A DNA stretch of 9,174 bases, taken from positions 1-9,174 of the forward strand of contig JBEEGX010000040.1 in the NCBI GenBank assembly GCA_041167105.1. Reading direction: 5' to 3'. The DNA is from JAJPGZ01 sp041167105. GTDB taxonomy: Bacteria > Verrucomicrobiota > Verrucomicrobiia > Chthoniobacterales > UBA10450. The stretch's first letter is position 1; the number at the start of each line of letters is the position of its first letter. Of this stretch, positions 1-6,456 are shown piece after piece. Both the position numbers and the translations under genes were made by a program. Below the pieces are notes generated by a model. The model searched no databases and was not told where the DNA came from. It saw nothing but the letters and a program-made list of their open reading frames with translations.

Positions 1-822
1 CGCGTGGCGAATGCGCGAGTGGCGGTGGCGCGAGTGCTTCCGCTTTTCTTCCCACCAGTTCAACATTCGCCAGGCATTCACGCGAGCGGGATTATCGCCG
101 ACTCGGCCCAAATCGATCCGACAGTCCACATCGGCCCAAATTGTATCGTTGGCTCGCGCGCGCGGTTAGGCGCGCGTTCTGTTCTGATGGGCGGCAACCA
201 CATTGGGCCCGATTGTCAGATCGGCGACGACGTCTGTTTGTTTCCCAACGTCGTTCTCTACGCGCAGTCCCAGATTGGCCATCGCGTCACCATCCATGCC
301 GGCACGGTTATCGGCTCAGATGGATATGGCTACGTATTCGACGAAGGCCGTCATCGCAAAATTCTGCAAGTGGGTAACGTAATCATTTCCGATGATGTCG
401 AGATCGGGGCCAACACAGCAATCGATCGCGGCGCTCTTGGCGCGACGGTGATCGGGCCGGGCCCTAAAATTGATAACCTCGTGCACATCGCGCATAACGT
501 AATCATCGGCGCGCATTGCCTGGTTATGGGTCAGGTTGGTTTTGCCGGCAGCACGCAACTGGGAGATTATTGTGTAATCGCATCCCAATCAGGAATTGCC
601 GGACACTTGAAACTTGGCAATCAAGCGACGGTTGGCGCAAAATCCGGCGTCATGCGCGACATACCCGACAAGGGAACGGTGCTCGGCATCCCAGCCGCTC
701 CGGATAAGCAAGCCAAGCGCCAGATGATTGCGGTGCAACAGTTGCCCGAGCTAATCCGTCGTGTGCGCGAACTGGAAAAACAGGTGGCGGAACTGAAGGC
801 GCAAGCCATTTTACCCCGGTAA
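1..822 (+). CDS. lpxD: UDP-3-O-acylglucosamine N-acyltransferase LpxD, 5' end cut by window edge
   Basis: LpxD transfers a 3-hydroxyacyl chain from acyl-ACP to the 2-amino group of UDP-3-O-acylglucosamine, the third step of lipid A synthesis in the cytoplasm. The visible part is a left-handed beta-helix of hexapeptide repeats (for example IGPNCIVG, IGPDCQIG, VEIGANTAIDRGA), followed by the family's catalytic-loop signature DNLVHIAHNVIIG. The His of IAHN is the expected general base. Next come VGFAGSTQLGDYCVI, the SGIAGHLKLG segment, and a C-terminal helix (LPELIRRVRELEKQVAELK) of the kind that packs in the trimer. The reading frame is open to the first base and the N-terminal uridine-binding domain is mostly missing, so the true start lies upstream and the GTG/ATG codons near the edge are not starts. 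The stop is TAA at 820-822, 11 nt before the tRNA gene. Neighbouring fabZ, lpxA or bamA-type genes cannot be checked. Confidence 0.95.
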   Translation, partial: RVANARVAVARVLPLFFPPVQHSPGIHASGIIADSAQIDPTVHIGPNCIVGSRARLGARSVLMGGNHIGPDCQIGDDVCLFPNVVLYAQSQIGHRVTIHAGTVIGSDGYGYVFDEGRHRKILQVGNVIISDDVEIGANTAIDRGALGATVIGPGPKIDNLVHIAHNVIIGAHCLVMGQVGFAGSTQLGDYCVIASQSGIAGHLKLGNQATVGAKSGVMRDIPDKGTVLGIPAAPDKQAKRQMIAVQQLPELIRRVRELEKQVAELKAQAILPR

Positions 823-833
823 AACGCGATTTC

Positions 834-906
<73 letters not shown>

Positions 907-922
907 CTTGAACGCTTAACGA

Positions 923-1846
923 ATGAATCCGGCGCCGCGCGATCTGAAAAAGAAGCTGGTCCTTTTTCATCGCGACCTTCAACGCTTCACCGGCGGCCAT
1001 CTCAAAGTTTGGAATTATTTCAATCACGTTCGCGCCTCGGATGAATACGAGCCGCGAATTGCGTTCACGCGCGAATCGAAATGGGACCAGACAAATCCGT
1101 GGCGAAATGCGCGTGAATTCGTCGTCGAGTGGAAACCGGAAACCGCGGATTTGCTTTTCCTTGGCGGAACGGACTGGCGCGCCTTGCAAGATCGACAATC
1201 GCCTAACAAGCCGATCATCAACTTGATTCAACATCCGCGTCACGCCGATCCGAAAAACGAAACCCGAAAATATTTGCGCCATCGCGCCGTCCGAATCTGC
1301 GTCAGCCAGGAAGTTGCCGATGCGGTCAACGCCACCGGCGAAGCGAACGGGCCGATCTTCGTCATTCCGAACGGAGTCGATCTCCCGGATGTTCGCCCTA
1401 ACGAGCGCAAGATCGACATCTTGATCTCGGGATTCAAAGCGCCGGATTTCGCGCGCGAAGTCGCCAAACATTTTCCCAACGCGAAACTCGTCGTCGACGC
1501 GCTGCCGCGAAATGAATATGTCGATCTTTTGCGAAACGCGAAGACGACGTTGTTCGTTCCGCGCGAAAACGAAGGATTTTATTTGCCGGCTTTGGAAGGG
1601 ATGGCCGCGGGCACGCTCGTGATTTGTCCCGATTGTTTCGGGAATCGCAGCTTCTGCCTCGACGGCGTGAATTGCTTTCGACCGGCGTACGATTTGGACG
1701 CGATCGTTTCGGCCGTGAATGCCGCAACAAAAATCGATCGCGCACAAATGCTCGAGTGCGCCCACGAAACGGCGCGAGAACATTCGCTCGAAAACGAGCG
1801 GGAAAAGTTTTTGTCGATCTTGTCGAAGATCGACACGTTGTTATGA
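923..1846 (+). CDS. Glycosyltransferase, GT-B fold, GT4-like, 307 aa
   Basis: This is a probable nucleotide-sugar-dependent glycosyltransferase. The N-terminal part holds a beta strand followed by a Gly-rich turn (KLVLFHRDLQRFTGGH, residues 11-26), as in the acceptor domain of GT-B enzymes. The linker region has PNGVDLP (149-155). The donor domain carries an EX7E motif, E217-GFYLPAL-E225, followed by GMAAG, as in GT4 proteins. At 307 aa it is shorter than typical GT4 enzymes (about 350-400), so one domain may be reduced. Sugar and acceptor cannot be told. The start is the first in-frame ATG, 16 nt after the tRNA, with no Shine-Dalgarno sequence. The stop overlaps the next gene's start as ATGA (1843-1846), so translation is probably coupled to the sulfotransferase. 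Together they suggest synthesis and sulfation of a surface polysaccharide or glycolipid. No signal peptide or membrane segment is seen. Confidence 0.8.
   Translation: MNPAPRDLKKKLVLFHRDLQRFTGGHLKVWNYFNHVRASDEYEPRIAFTRESKWDQTNPWRNAREFVVEWKPETADLLFLGGTDWRALQDRQSPNKPIINLIQHPRHADPKNETRKYLRHRAVRICVSQEVADAVNATGEANGPIFVIPNGVDLPDVRPNERKIDILISGFKAPDFAREVAKHFPNAKLVVDALPRNEYVDLLRNAKTTLFVPRENEGFYLPALEGMAAGTLVICPDCFGNRSFCLDGVNCFRPAYDLDAIVSAVNAATKIDRAQMLECAHETAREHSLENEREKFLSILSKIDTLL
1812..1835. repeat. Perfect inverted repeat of the iterated 10-mer, hairpin
   Basis: Two head-to-head copies of the iterated word form a perfect 10-bp stem: arm TGTCGATCTT at 1812-1821, loop GTCG at 1822-1825, arm AAGATCGACA at 1826-1835. 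It lies in the last codons of the glycosyltransferase gene (encoding LSILSKIDT) and ends 7 nt before the sulfotransferase start at 1843. There is no T tract after it, so it does not look like an intrinsic terminator. It could affect translation coupling or mRNA stability, or it may simply be two copies of the DNA word placed together. Confidence 0.85.
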
Positions 1847-2700
1847 CCATGCGCAACGTGCTTATCACCGGAACGCCGCGCTCGGGCACGACTTTATTGT
1901 GCGCGTTGCTCAACAAATTGCCGGACACGGTCGCTCTGCATGAGCCGATGAACGTGTGGGAATTTCCCGAAGCGCGCGACGCTGCTGCCATTGCCGATAA
2001 GATCGATATGTTCTGCGGCGAGACGCGGACATCGTTGCGCGAAAAAGGTTTTGCGATGTCGAAGCATGTGGGCGGGGAGATTCCTGACAACGTCGCGGCC
2101 GATCAGGTGAACAGCGCCGGGACGCGATTGCGTCACACCGAGCACGGTCCAGTGTTCATCGACAAATCGCTCACGGAGAATTTCACGCTCGCGATCAAAC
2201 ATCCGGTCGCGTTTTCGGCGCTGCTCGAGACGCTCAGGGATCGCTTCGATTGCTTCGCCATCATTCGCAATCCGCTCTCCACGCTGGCGTCCTGGAACAG
2301 TCTCGCCTGGCTGAATGTCGGCAAAGGTCATGCGCCGATCGGCGAAAAGCTAGATGTCGATCTTGCACGCGAGCTGGCGAACGAGCCCGATGTGATCGAG
2401 CGCCAAATCAAAATCCTCGAATGGTTCTACAATCGTTTCCGCAAGTTTTTGCCGGAGCGCGCCCTGATTAAATACGAAGACCTCGTCGCGTCGCACGGGC
2501 ACGAGCTCGCGCGCTTCTTTCCCGCCGCGGCCGATCTCCAGGAAAATCTCGCGTCGAAAAACGTGAGCAAATTCTACGATCGCGCGCTTATGCTCGACCT
2601 CGGCGCGCGTTTGTTAAAACGCGACGGCGTCATCTGGGACTTCTACAGCAAGAGCGACATCGAGACTCTGCTCACGCAGGTTTCGGAACAGGTTCGTTAG
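1843..2700 (+). CDS. Sulfotransferase family protein, PAPS-dependent, 285 aa
   Basis: This enzyme probably transfers sulfate from PAPS to a hydroxyl or amino group, most likely on a glycan made by its neighbour (inferred). Residues 5-19 show a strand followed by the 5'-phosphosulfate loop TPRSGTT (11-17), the hallmark of the family. A second family feature is RNPLSTLASW (142-151), which fits the 3'-phosphate-binding Arg/Ser segment. LIKYEDLV (208-215) matches the conserved YEDL motif. The open frame extends upstream to 1624, but the P-loop must lie near the N-terminus and ATG 1843 makes an ATGA overlap with the glycosyltransferase stop, so that start was chosen; ATG 1849 is an alternative. 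No signal peptide or membrane anchor is seen. Its TAG stop at 2698-2700 overlaps the TAA stop of the convergent kynureninase gene. Confidence 0.87.
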   Translation: MTMRNVLITGTPRSGTTLLCALLNKLPDTVALHEPMNVWEFPEARDAAAIADKIDMFCGETRTSLREKGFAMSKHVGGEIPDNVAADQVNSAGTRLRHTEHGPVFIDKSLTENFTLAIKHPVAFSALLETLRDRFDCFAIIRNPLSTLASWNSLAWLNVGKGHAPIGEKLDVDLARELANEPDVIERQIKILEWFYNRFRKFLPERALIKYEDLVASHGHELARFFPAAADLQENLASKNVSKFYDRALMLDLGARLLKRDGVIWDFYSKSDIETLLTQVSEQVR

Positions 2701-3959
2701 GCGCGACGCAGAATTTCGGCAAAGCGCCAGACTTCGTGGAAGGTGTTGTAGAGCGGCGTGGGCGCGACGCGAATGACGTTTGGCTCGCGAAAGTCGCATT
2801 TCACGCCCGCAGTAATGAGTTTGTCGTGCAATTCCTTCGGATGATCGTGCGCTAAGATCGACAACTGCGCACCGCGCGCATTCGGATCGCGCGGCGTGAT
2901 GATTCCGAATTTGCCAGAGCCGATATCGTCCAGGAGAAATTCGAGATAACCGGTCAGCTTTTGCGATTTCGCGCGCAGCGGTTTCATTCCGCCGGCCTCG
3001 TCGAAGATCGACAACGATGCTCGCAATGGCGCCATCGAAAAAATTGGCGGATTGCTCACCTGCCACGCGTCGGCTGACGGCACTGGAACAAATTCCGGTT
3101 CGAGGTGCATGCGGAAGCGCGTGTTTGGGTCGTTGCCAAACCAACCGGCGAGGCGCGGCAGTTTTGTGTTCGTCGCGTGACGCTCGTGCACGAATGCGCC
3201 CGCGACCGCGCCCGGACCAGCGTTGAGATATTTGTAGGAACACCAAACGGCGAAATCGACGTCCCAATCGTGCATCGACAGCGGAACATTGCCGATCGCG
3301 TGTGCGAGATCGATGCCGACAATGATTCCGCGTTTGTGCGCTGCGGCCGTGATCGTCGCGATATCGTAAAATTGGCCGGTAAAAAAGTTCATCGCGCCGA
3401 TGACGACGACCGCGAGTTCGTCCGCGTGCTTCTCGATAAGATCGACAATCTCTTCTGTGCGCACGGTGAACTCGCTTTCGCGCGGACGCGCCAACACGAG
3501 AGCGTTCTTCGGTTCGAGCCCGCGCTGAACGATCTGCGCTTTGATCGCGTAGGTGTCGGAAGGAAACGCCGGATCTTCCATCAGGATTTTGAAACGCGAT
3601 TTCGTCGGCCGATAAAACGTCGCCAGCATCAAATGCAGATTGATGGTGAGGCTGTTCATCGCGATGACCTCGTTAGGCCGCGCGCCGACCAGTCGTGCGA
3701 GCGGTTCGCGAAATTGTTCGTGATAGGTGTACCACGGCGTGCCGGGGGCGTGATGCGCGTCGACGCCGAAGCGCGCCCAGTTGTCCAACTCAAGATCGAC
3801 AATCTCACGCGCGGCCTTCGGCATGAGGCCGAGCGAATTGCCCGCGAAATAAATTACTGGCCGGCCGTATGTGCCTAACGGGATGTGAAAACGATCGCGA
3901 AAACCGAGATCGTCGCGATCGAGCTGGAGCGCGAATTGTTCGTCAGCCGAGAACTGCAT
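2697..3959 (-). CDS. kynU: Kynureninase, 420 aa
   Basis: This PLP enzyme cleaves L-kynurenine to anthranilate plus alanine, or 3-hydroxykynurenine to 3-hydroxyanthranilate plus alanine. The protein is full length for the family (about 400-430 aa). Diagnostic segments in order are YFAGNSLGLMP (37-47), NSLTINLHL (102-110), MEDPAFPSD (127-135), GIDLAHAIGNVP (215-226) with the cofactor Asp217, and CSYKYLNAGPG (240-250), where Lys243 is the expected Schiff-base lysine. GWFGND (272-277) and the C-terminal VIRVAPTPLYNTFHEVWRF also fit. The start at 3959 is 10 nt after the VOC gene stop, so the two are probably one transcript. The stop overlaps that of the convergent sulfotransferase gene. With the RidA-type deaminase and the semialdehyde dehydrogenase in this window, use in kynurenine catabolism through 3-hydroxyanthranilate is likely. 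Four copies of the iterated 10-mer lie inside the gene. Confidence 0.96.
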   Translation of the reverse strand: MQFSADEQFALQLDRDDLGFRDRFHIPLGTYGRPVIYFAGNSLGLMPKAAREIVDLELDNWARFGVDAHHAPGTPWYTYHEQFREPLARLVGARPNEVIAMNSLTINLHLMLATFYRPTKSRFKILMEDPAFPSDTYAIKAQIVQRGLEPKNALVLARPRESEFTVRTEEIVDLIEKHADELAVVVIGAMNFFTGQFYDIATITAAAHKRGIIVGIDLAHAIGNVPLSMHDWDVDFAVWCSYKYLNAGPGAVAGAFVHERHATNTKLPRLAGWFGNDPNTRFRMHLEPEFVPVPSADAWQVSNPPIFSMAPLRASLSIFDEAGGMKPLRAKSQKLTGYLEFLLDDIGSGKFGIITPRDPNARGAQLSILAHDHPKELHDKLITAGVKCDFREPNVIRVAPTPLYNTFHEVWRFAEILRRA

Positions 3960-3969
3960 CGGCTAACGT

Positions 3970-4428
3970 TCAACGATTCGGCGGCTGCATCAATTCGATA
4001 GTCGTGCCGTCGGGATCGCGGACGTAAACGACGCGTTTGCCGGCGTTCGGGCCGGCCGTGAGCGTTTGCGGTTTGCCCGCTGCTTTCCAATCGAACGCTG
4101 CGATCTTGTCGAGCATCGCGTCGAGATCGTCGACCGTGAACGCGACGTGAGCGTGACCGACATCACACGTGCGAAGATCGACATGTTCCTTTCGGTCAGG
4201 CGGCGCGACGTATTCGAGCAATTCGATTTTGTGGCCGTAGCCTTTCAAAACGGCGATTTTGATCTCCGCGCCGGGAACGCCGGTAACTTCACTCGCGAGC
4301 TTTCCGGTATGATGCGGCGTATGTGAAAGCTCGAAACCCAGGACGTCGCGCCAAAAGCCTAACGAACGCTCGAGATTGCGAACGGTGATGCCGGTGTGAT
4401 CAACCGCGATAATATTGGACGCTTGCAT
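3970..4428 (-). CDS. VOC family protein (glyoxalase/dioxygenase superfamily), 152 aa
   Basis: This is a small metal-binding protein with two beta-alpha-beta-beta-beta modules. The first starts at VDHTGITVRNLERSLGFWRD (residues 9-28). The second starts at GHAHVAFTVDDLDAMLDKI (91-109) and ends in YVRDPDGTTIELMQP. Candidate metal ligands are in the usual places: His11, Glu69 (in HKIELLEY), His94 and Glu145 (in TIELM). The substrate is not known. Lactoylglutathione lyase, methylmalonyl-CoA epimerase and ring-cleavage relatives share this fold. It sits 10 nt upstream of kynU on the same strand, so a role in the same pathway is possible but unproven. The frame extends upstream to 4506, but that would overlap the divergent gene at 4475. 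ATG 4428 puts the first VOC strand at the N-terminus, as usual. A copy of the iterated 10-mer directly abuts and partly covers this start codon. Confidence 0.88.
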   Translation of the reverse strand: MQASNIIAVDHTGITVRNLERSLGFWRDVLGFELSHTPHHTGKLASEVTGVPGAEIKIAVLKGYGHKIELLEYVAPPDRKEHVDLRTCDVGHAHVAFTVDDLDAMLDKIAAFDWKAAGKPQTLTAGPNAGKRVVYVRDPDGTTIELMQPPNR

Positions 4429-4474
4429 GTCGATCTTGTGCGCGCGATGGCGGTGTTTCGTGCGAACATAGGGT
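4429..4474. promoter_or_regulatory. 46-nt divergent intergenic gap, presumed promoter region
   Basis: This is the only place in the window where two genes point away from each other, so promoters for the VOC-kynU pair and for the membrane-protein gene should lie in or near it. I see no convincing -35/-10 pair, operator palindrome or Shine-Dalgarno sequence. Its left end carries most of a minus-strand copy of the iterated 10-mer (4428-4437). The regulatory role is inferred from layout only. Confidence 0.3.
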
Positions 4475-4927
4475 ATGAAGAGCAAAGATCGAGTACGGGC
4501 GAACACCGCTGCCCATATTAACCGTGAAATCGAACGGCGCGCCGCGCGTCACGTCGTCCAAGCGGCGGGCCAGGCCGACGCCGCGATCACGCGACGCATC
4601 AACGAGCTGGATGATGAATGGGACATGGAACGTTGGCTCGAGATGAATGCGTCCGCGCTCGCGTTTACCGGCATGGTGCTCGGTTTACTCGTGAACAAGA
4701 AATTCTTCGCCATCCCGGCGATTGTGCTGCCATTTCTTTTTCAGCACTCGGTGCAGGGTTGGTGTCCGCCGATTCCGATTTTGCGCCGGCGCGGGGTACG
4801 CACGCGGCGGGAGATCGACGCCGAGAAGTACGCGCTCAAGGCGGTGCGCGGAGATTTCGTGCGCGTCCATAAGAACGGCGATCCGACCGAAGCGGGACGC
4901 GCGGCGTGGCAGGCGGCCAACGCCTAA
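4475..4927 (+). CDS. Small membrane protein with YgaP-like/DUF2892-type hairpin, 150 aa
   Basis: The function is unknown. Residues 1-50 are a charged, probably helical cytoplasmic region rich in Arg and Glu. Two hydrophobic segments follow, about 58-74 (SALAFTGMVLGLLVN) and 77-92 (FFAIPAIVLPFLFQHS), separated by the short turn NKK. The tail has a Cys-Pro motif, QGWCPPIPILRRRGVRT (94-110), then REIDAEKYALKAVRGDF. The paired hydrophobic segments and the GW-x-P-x-x-P-L/I-L-R-R-x-G-x-R-T pattern match what I recall of the YgaP-type transmembrane domain (DUF2892) fused to this tail; the match is from memory. It is a single plus-strand gene between minus-strand genes, with its stop only 3 nt from the convergent RidA gene stop. 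The iterated word CCTAACGA spans its stop codon. Confidence 0.78.
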   Translation: MKSKDRVRANTAAHINREIERRAARHVVQAAGQADAAITRRINELDDEWDMERWLEMNASALAFTGMVLGLLVNKKFFAIPAIVLPFLFQHSVQGWCPPIPILRRRGVRTRREIDAEKYALKAVRGDFVRVHKNGDPTEAGRAAWQAANA

Positions 4928-4930
4928 CGA

Positions 4931-5359
4931 TTATCGCTCGAGGGCCGCGATGACCTTGAGTTCGATGGCGATTGGCGTCGGCAACGCGGTGACTTCGATG
5001 GTGGTGCGCGTTGGATTTGGTTTGCCGTCACCCGCGAAATATTCGGCGTAGAGTTTGTTGTAGATCGGGAAATCGTTTTTCATGTTCGTGAGGAAGACGA
5101 TGACATCGACGATGTCGATCCAACGCGCGCCGGAATCTTCGAGCACGAGACGAACATTTTCGAAAACCGAGCGGCATTGCGTTTCGATGTCGTAACTCGT
5201 GATGTTGCGATTTTCGTCCAGCGTGACGCCCGGAATTTCTTTGCTGTCGCGTTTGCGCGGGCCGATGCCGGAAAGGAAGAGAAAATTGCCGACGCGTTTC
5301 GCGTGCGGAAATGCGCCGACCGGTTCCGGCGCGCGTTTGCTTTCGAAGGACGTGCTCAT
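4931..5359 (-). CDS. RidA-family protein, 2-aminomuconate deaminase type, 142 aa
   Basis: RidA (YjgF/YER057c/UK114) proteins hydrolyse enamine/imine groups. This one resembles the 2-aminomuconate deaminase branch, which releases ammonia from 2-aminomuconate to give 4-oxalocrotonate in 3-hydroxyanthranilate and nitrobenzoate catabolism. Signature segments are PEPVGAFPHAKRVGNFLFLSG (from residue 11), YDIETQCRSVFENVRLVLEDSG (56-77), VFLTNM (88-93) and PTRTTIEVTALPTPIAIELKVIA (116-138). Arg118 and Glu133 occupy the usual ligand-binding positions. The SGIGPR...KEIPGV stretch and the TQCRSVF segment are what point to the deaminase branch rather than general RidA. ATG 5359 gives the normal family length; the longer frame to 5431 would overlap the hydrolase gene. 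It follows the hydrolase stop by 4 nt, so it is the last gene of a minus-strand operon. The catalytic role is well supported by the kynU and aldehyde dehydrogenase neighbours but remains an inference. Confidence 0.87.
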   Translation of the reverse strand: MSTSFESKRAPEPVGAFPHAKRVGNFLFLSGIGPRKRDSKEIPGVTLDENRNITSYDIETQCRSVFENVRLVLEDSGARWIDIVDVIVFLTNMKNDFPIYNKLYAEYFAGDGKPNPTRTTIEVTALPTPIAIELKVIAALER

Positions 5360-5363
5360 CTTT

Positions 5364-6155
5364 TCAGCGCGTAGTCGCGACGTGATTCCTCTTTTGCGCC
5401 GCCAGCCACTCGAAAAGTTCGGGTCGATCATAGGTATCGAGAATGTAATGGTCGCGGCCCGGCAGGACGGTGAACTTCGGATGGCCGCCGCCGGCTTCGA
5501 TCGCGCGGACTAGTTCTTTCACTTCCTTGAGCGGCGTGAACTGATCGTTCGGCGCGTGAAATAGCCACAGCGGCAGCGGCGCCAGCTTGTCGGCCCAGGC
5601 GGTAATTGGTCCGACCGGTGCCAGTGACAAAACCGCTGCGAAACGTTCCGGCATTTTGAACGCCGTATAGAGCGCACCGCGTCCGCCCATGCTGTGGCCG
5701 CTGATGTAAACGCGGTCCGGGTCGACGCGATGCGTGCGCGCGACCTCATCTAGAATACCGCCGAGCGCTTCGACATCAGTCCAGATTTCTCCTTTGTGGC
5801 ACTGCGGCGATACGACAATAAATGGAAAATTTGGATCGCGTTCGACTTTCTCGGTCAAGCCCCAGCGTTTCATCTGGCTGATGTCGTCGCCTCGCAGCGA
5901 ACCGCCGTGAAGATAAAGGATAAGTGGCCATCGCTCAGTGGAACTTTCGTAACCGCGCGGCAGGAACAAGAGGTACTGCATTCGCACTTTGTGCGGGACG
6001 TCGCGCTCCAAAATATGTGTCTGCTGTCGGTCTATTGTAATCGGTGACGCAGTCGGCGTTTGCGCGCTCACTCCACCGCAAAGATCGACAATCAACATTA
6101 TCGTCACCGTTCGAACAGACATGCCCGCCGGACGGTGCGAAAAAAACTCGGCCAT
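5364..6155 (-). CDS. Secreted alpha/beta hydrolase (esterase/peptidase-like), 263 aa
   Basis: This is a serine hydrolase of the dienelactone hydrolase/prolyl-oligopeptidase-like group (predicted peptidase type). Numbered from ATG 6155: a signal peptide with hydrophobic core VTIMLIVDLCGGVSA ends about residue 31 before QTPTASP; LILYLHGG (78-85) supplies the oxyanion hole; GHSMGG (153-158) holds nucleophile Ser155; HAPNDQFTP (200-208) gives the acid Asp204; RDHY (234-237) gives His236. The triad is complete, so it is probably active in the periplasm or outside the cell. The substrate is unknown. Start choice is uncertain: ATG 6155 lies 4 nt after the moaD-like stop and suits an operon, while ATG 6122 gives a shorter, more typical signal-peptide n-region. 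The open frame extends up to 6404 but that part is not protein-like. It is followed 4 nt later by the RidA gene. One copy of the iterated 10-mer encodes IVDL within the signal peptide. Confidence 0.85.
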   Translation of the reverse strand: MAEFFSHRPAGMSVRTVTIMLIVDLCGGVSAQTPTASPITIDRQQTHILERDVPHKVRMQYLLFLPRGYESSTERWPLILYLHGGSLRGDDISQMKRWGLTEKVERDPNFPFIVVSPQCHKGEIWTDVEALGGILDEVARTHRVDPDRVYISGHSMGGRGALYTAFKMPERFAAVLSLAPVGPITAWADKLAPLPLWLFHAPNDQFTPLKEVKELVRAIEAGGGHPKFTVLPGRDHYILDTYDRPELFEWLAAQKRNHVATTR

Positions 6156-6159
6156 TGAG

Positions 6160-6456
6160 TTAGCCGCCGGCGATGGCGCCGATGATGAAGAATGGCTCGG
6201 CGCCGTTTGCGATTTGGTCGGGGAGGGGCTTCTCCGGTGATTCGTGCGAGATGTCTTCGCCGCAGGCGAAAAACCTAACGAGCGAGCGGCGCTGCTTTGT
6301 TGCATGATCGCGCATCGTGCCGCGTAACATTGGATATTTCGTTTCCAGCGCATCGAGCAAACCAGCAACCGTGGCTGATCCGTTAAGATCGACATGTACT
6401 TCATCGCCGACTTTTGCCAGCGTCCGGAGATGATGCGGCAAGACGACGCGAATCAT
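6160..6456 (-). CDS. MoaD/ThiS-family ubiquitin-fold protein, 98 aa
   Basis: This is a beta-grasp protein of the MoaD/ThiS/SAMP group. It begins MIRVVLPHHLRTLA, continues with a VHVDL-NGSATVAGLLDAL strand-turn-helix (residues 20-37) and ends NGAEPFFIIGAIAGG, with the Gly-Gly at the extreme C-terminus. In this family that tail is adenylated and thiocarboxylated by an E1-like enzyme to serve as a sulfur carrier, or conjugated to proteins. Residues 41-82 are longer and more polar than in classical MoaD (about 81 aa). Its ATG overlaps the BNR-protein stop as ATGA (6456-6453), so the two are probably translated together. No moaE, moeB, thiG or other molybdopterin or thiamine gene lies in the window, so a role in cofactor synthesis is not supported here. 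ATG 6456 was chosen over the upstream in-frame ATG at 6516 because it starts directly on the first strand. Confidence 0.86.
   Translation of the reverse strand: MIRVVLPHHLRTLAKVGDEVHVDLNGSATVAGLLDALETKYPMLRGTMRDHATKQRRSLVRFFACGEDISHESPEKPLPDQIANGAEPFFIIGAIAGG

Noticed and set aside
1812..1835. Intrinsic transcription terminator
   Set aside because: The stem is followed by CGTTGTT, not a T tract, and it lies inside coding sequence just before a coupled gene.
3105..3878. 257-codon plus-strand open frame
   Set aside because: It lies entirely inside kynureninase, whose frame carries all family motifs. The antisense translation has no domain-like pattern.
1188..4437. Regular-repeat array such as CRISPR
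   Set aside because: The repeats are only 10-12 bp, irregularly spaced, in both orientations and inside conserved genes. No cas genes are present.
6156..6404. N-terminal extension of the alpha/beta hydrolase up to ATG 6404
   Set aside because: It would overlap most of the MoaD-like gene. The extension is Ser/Arg-rich and not protein-like, and it would place the signal peptide about 100 residues inside the protein.
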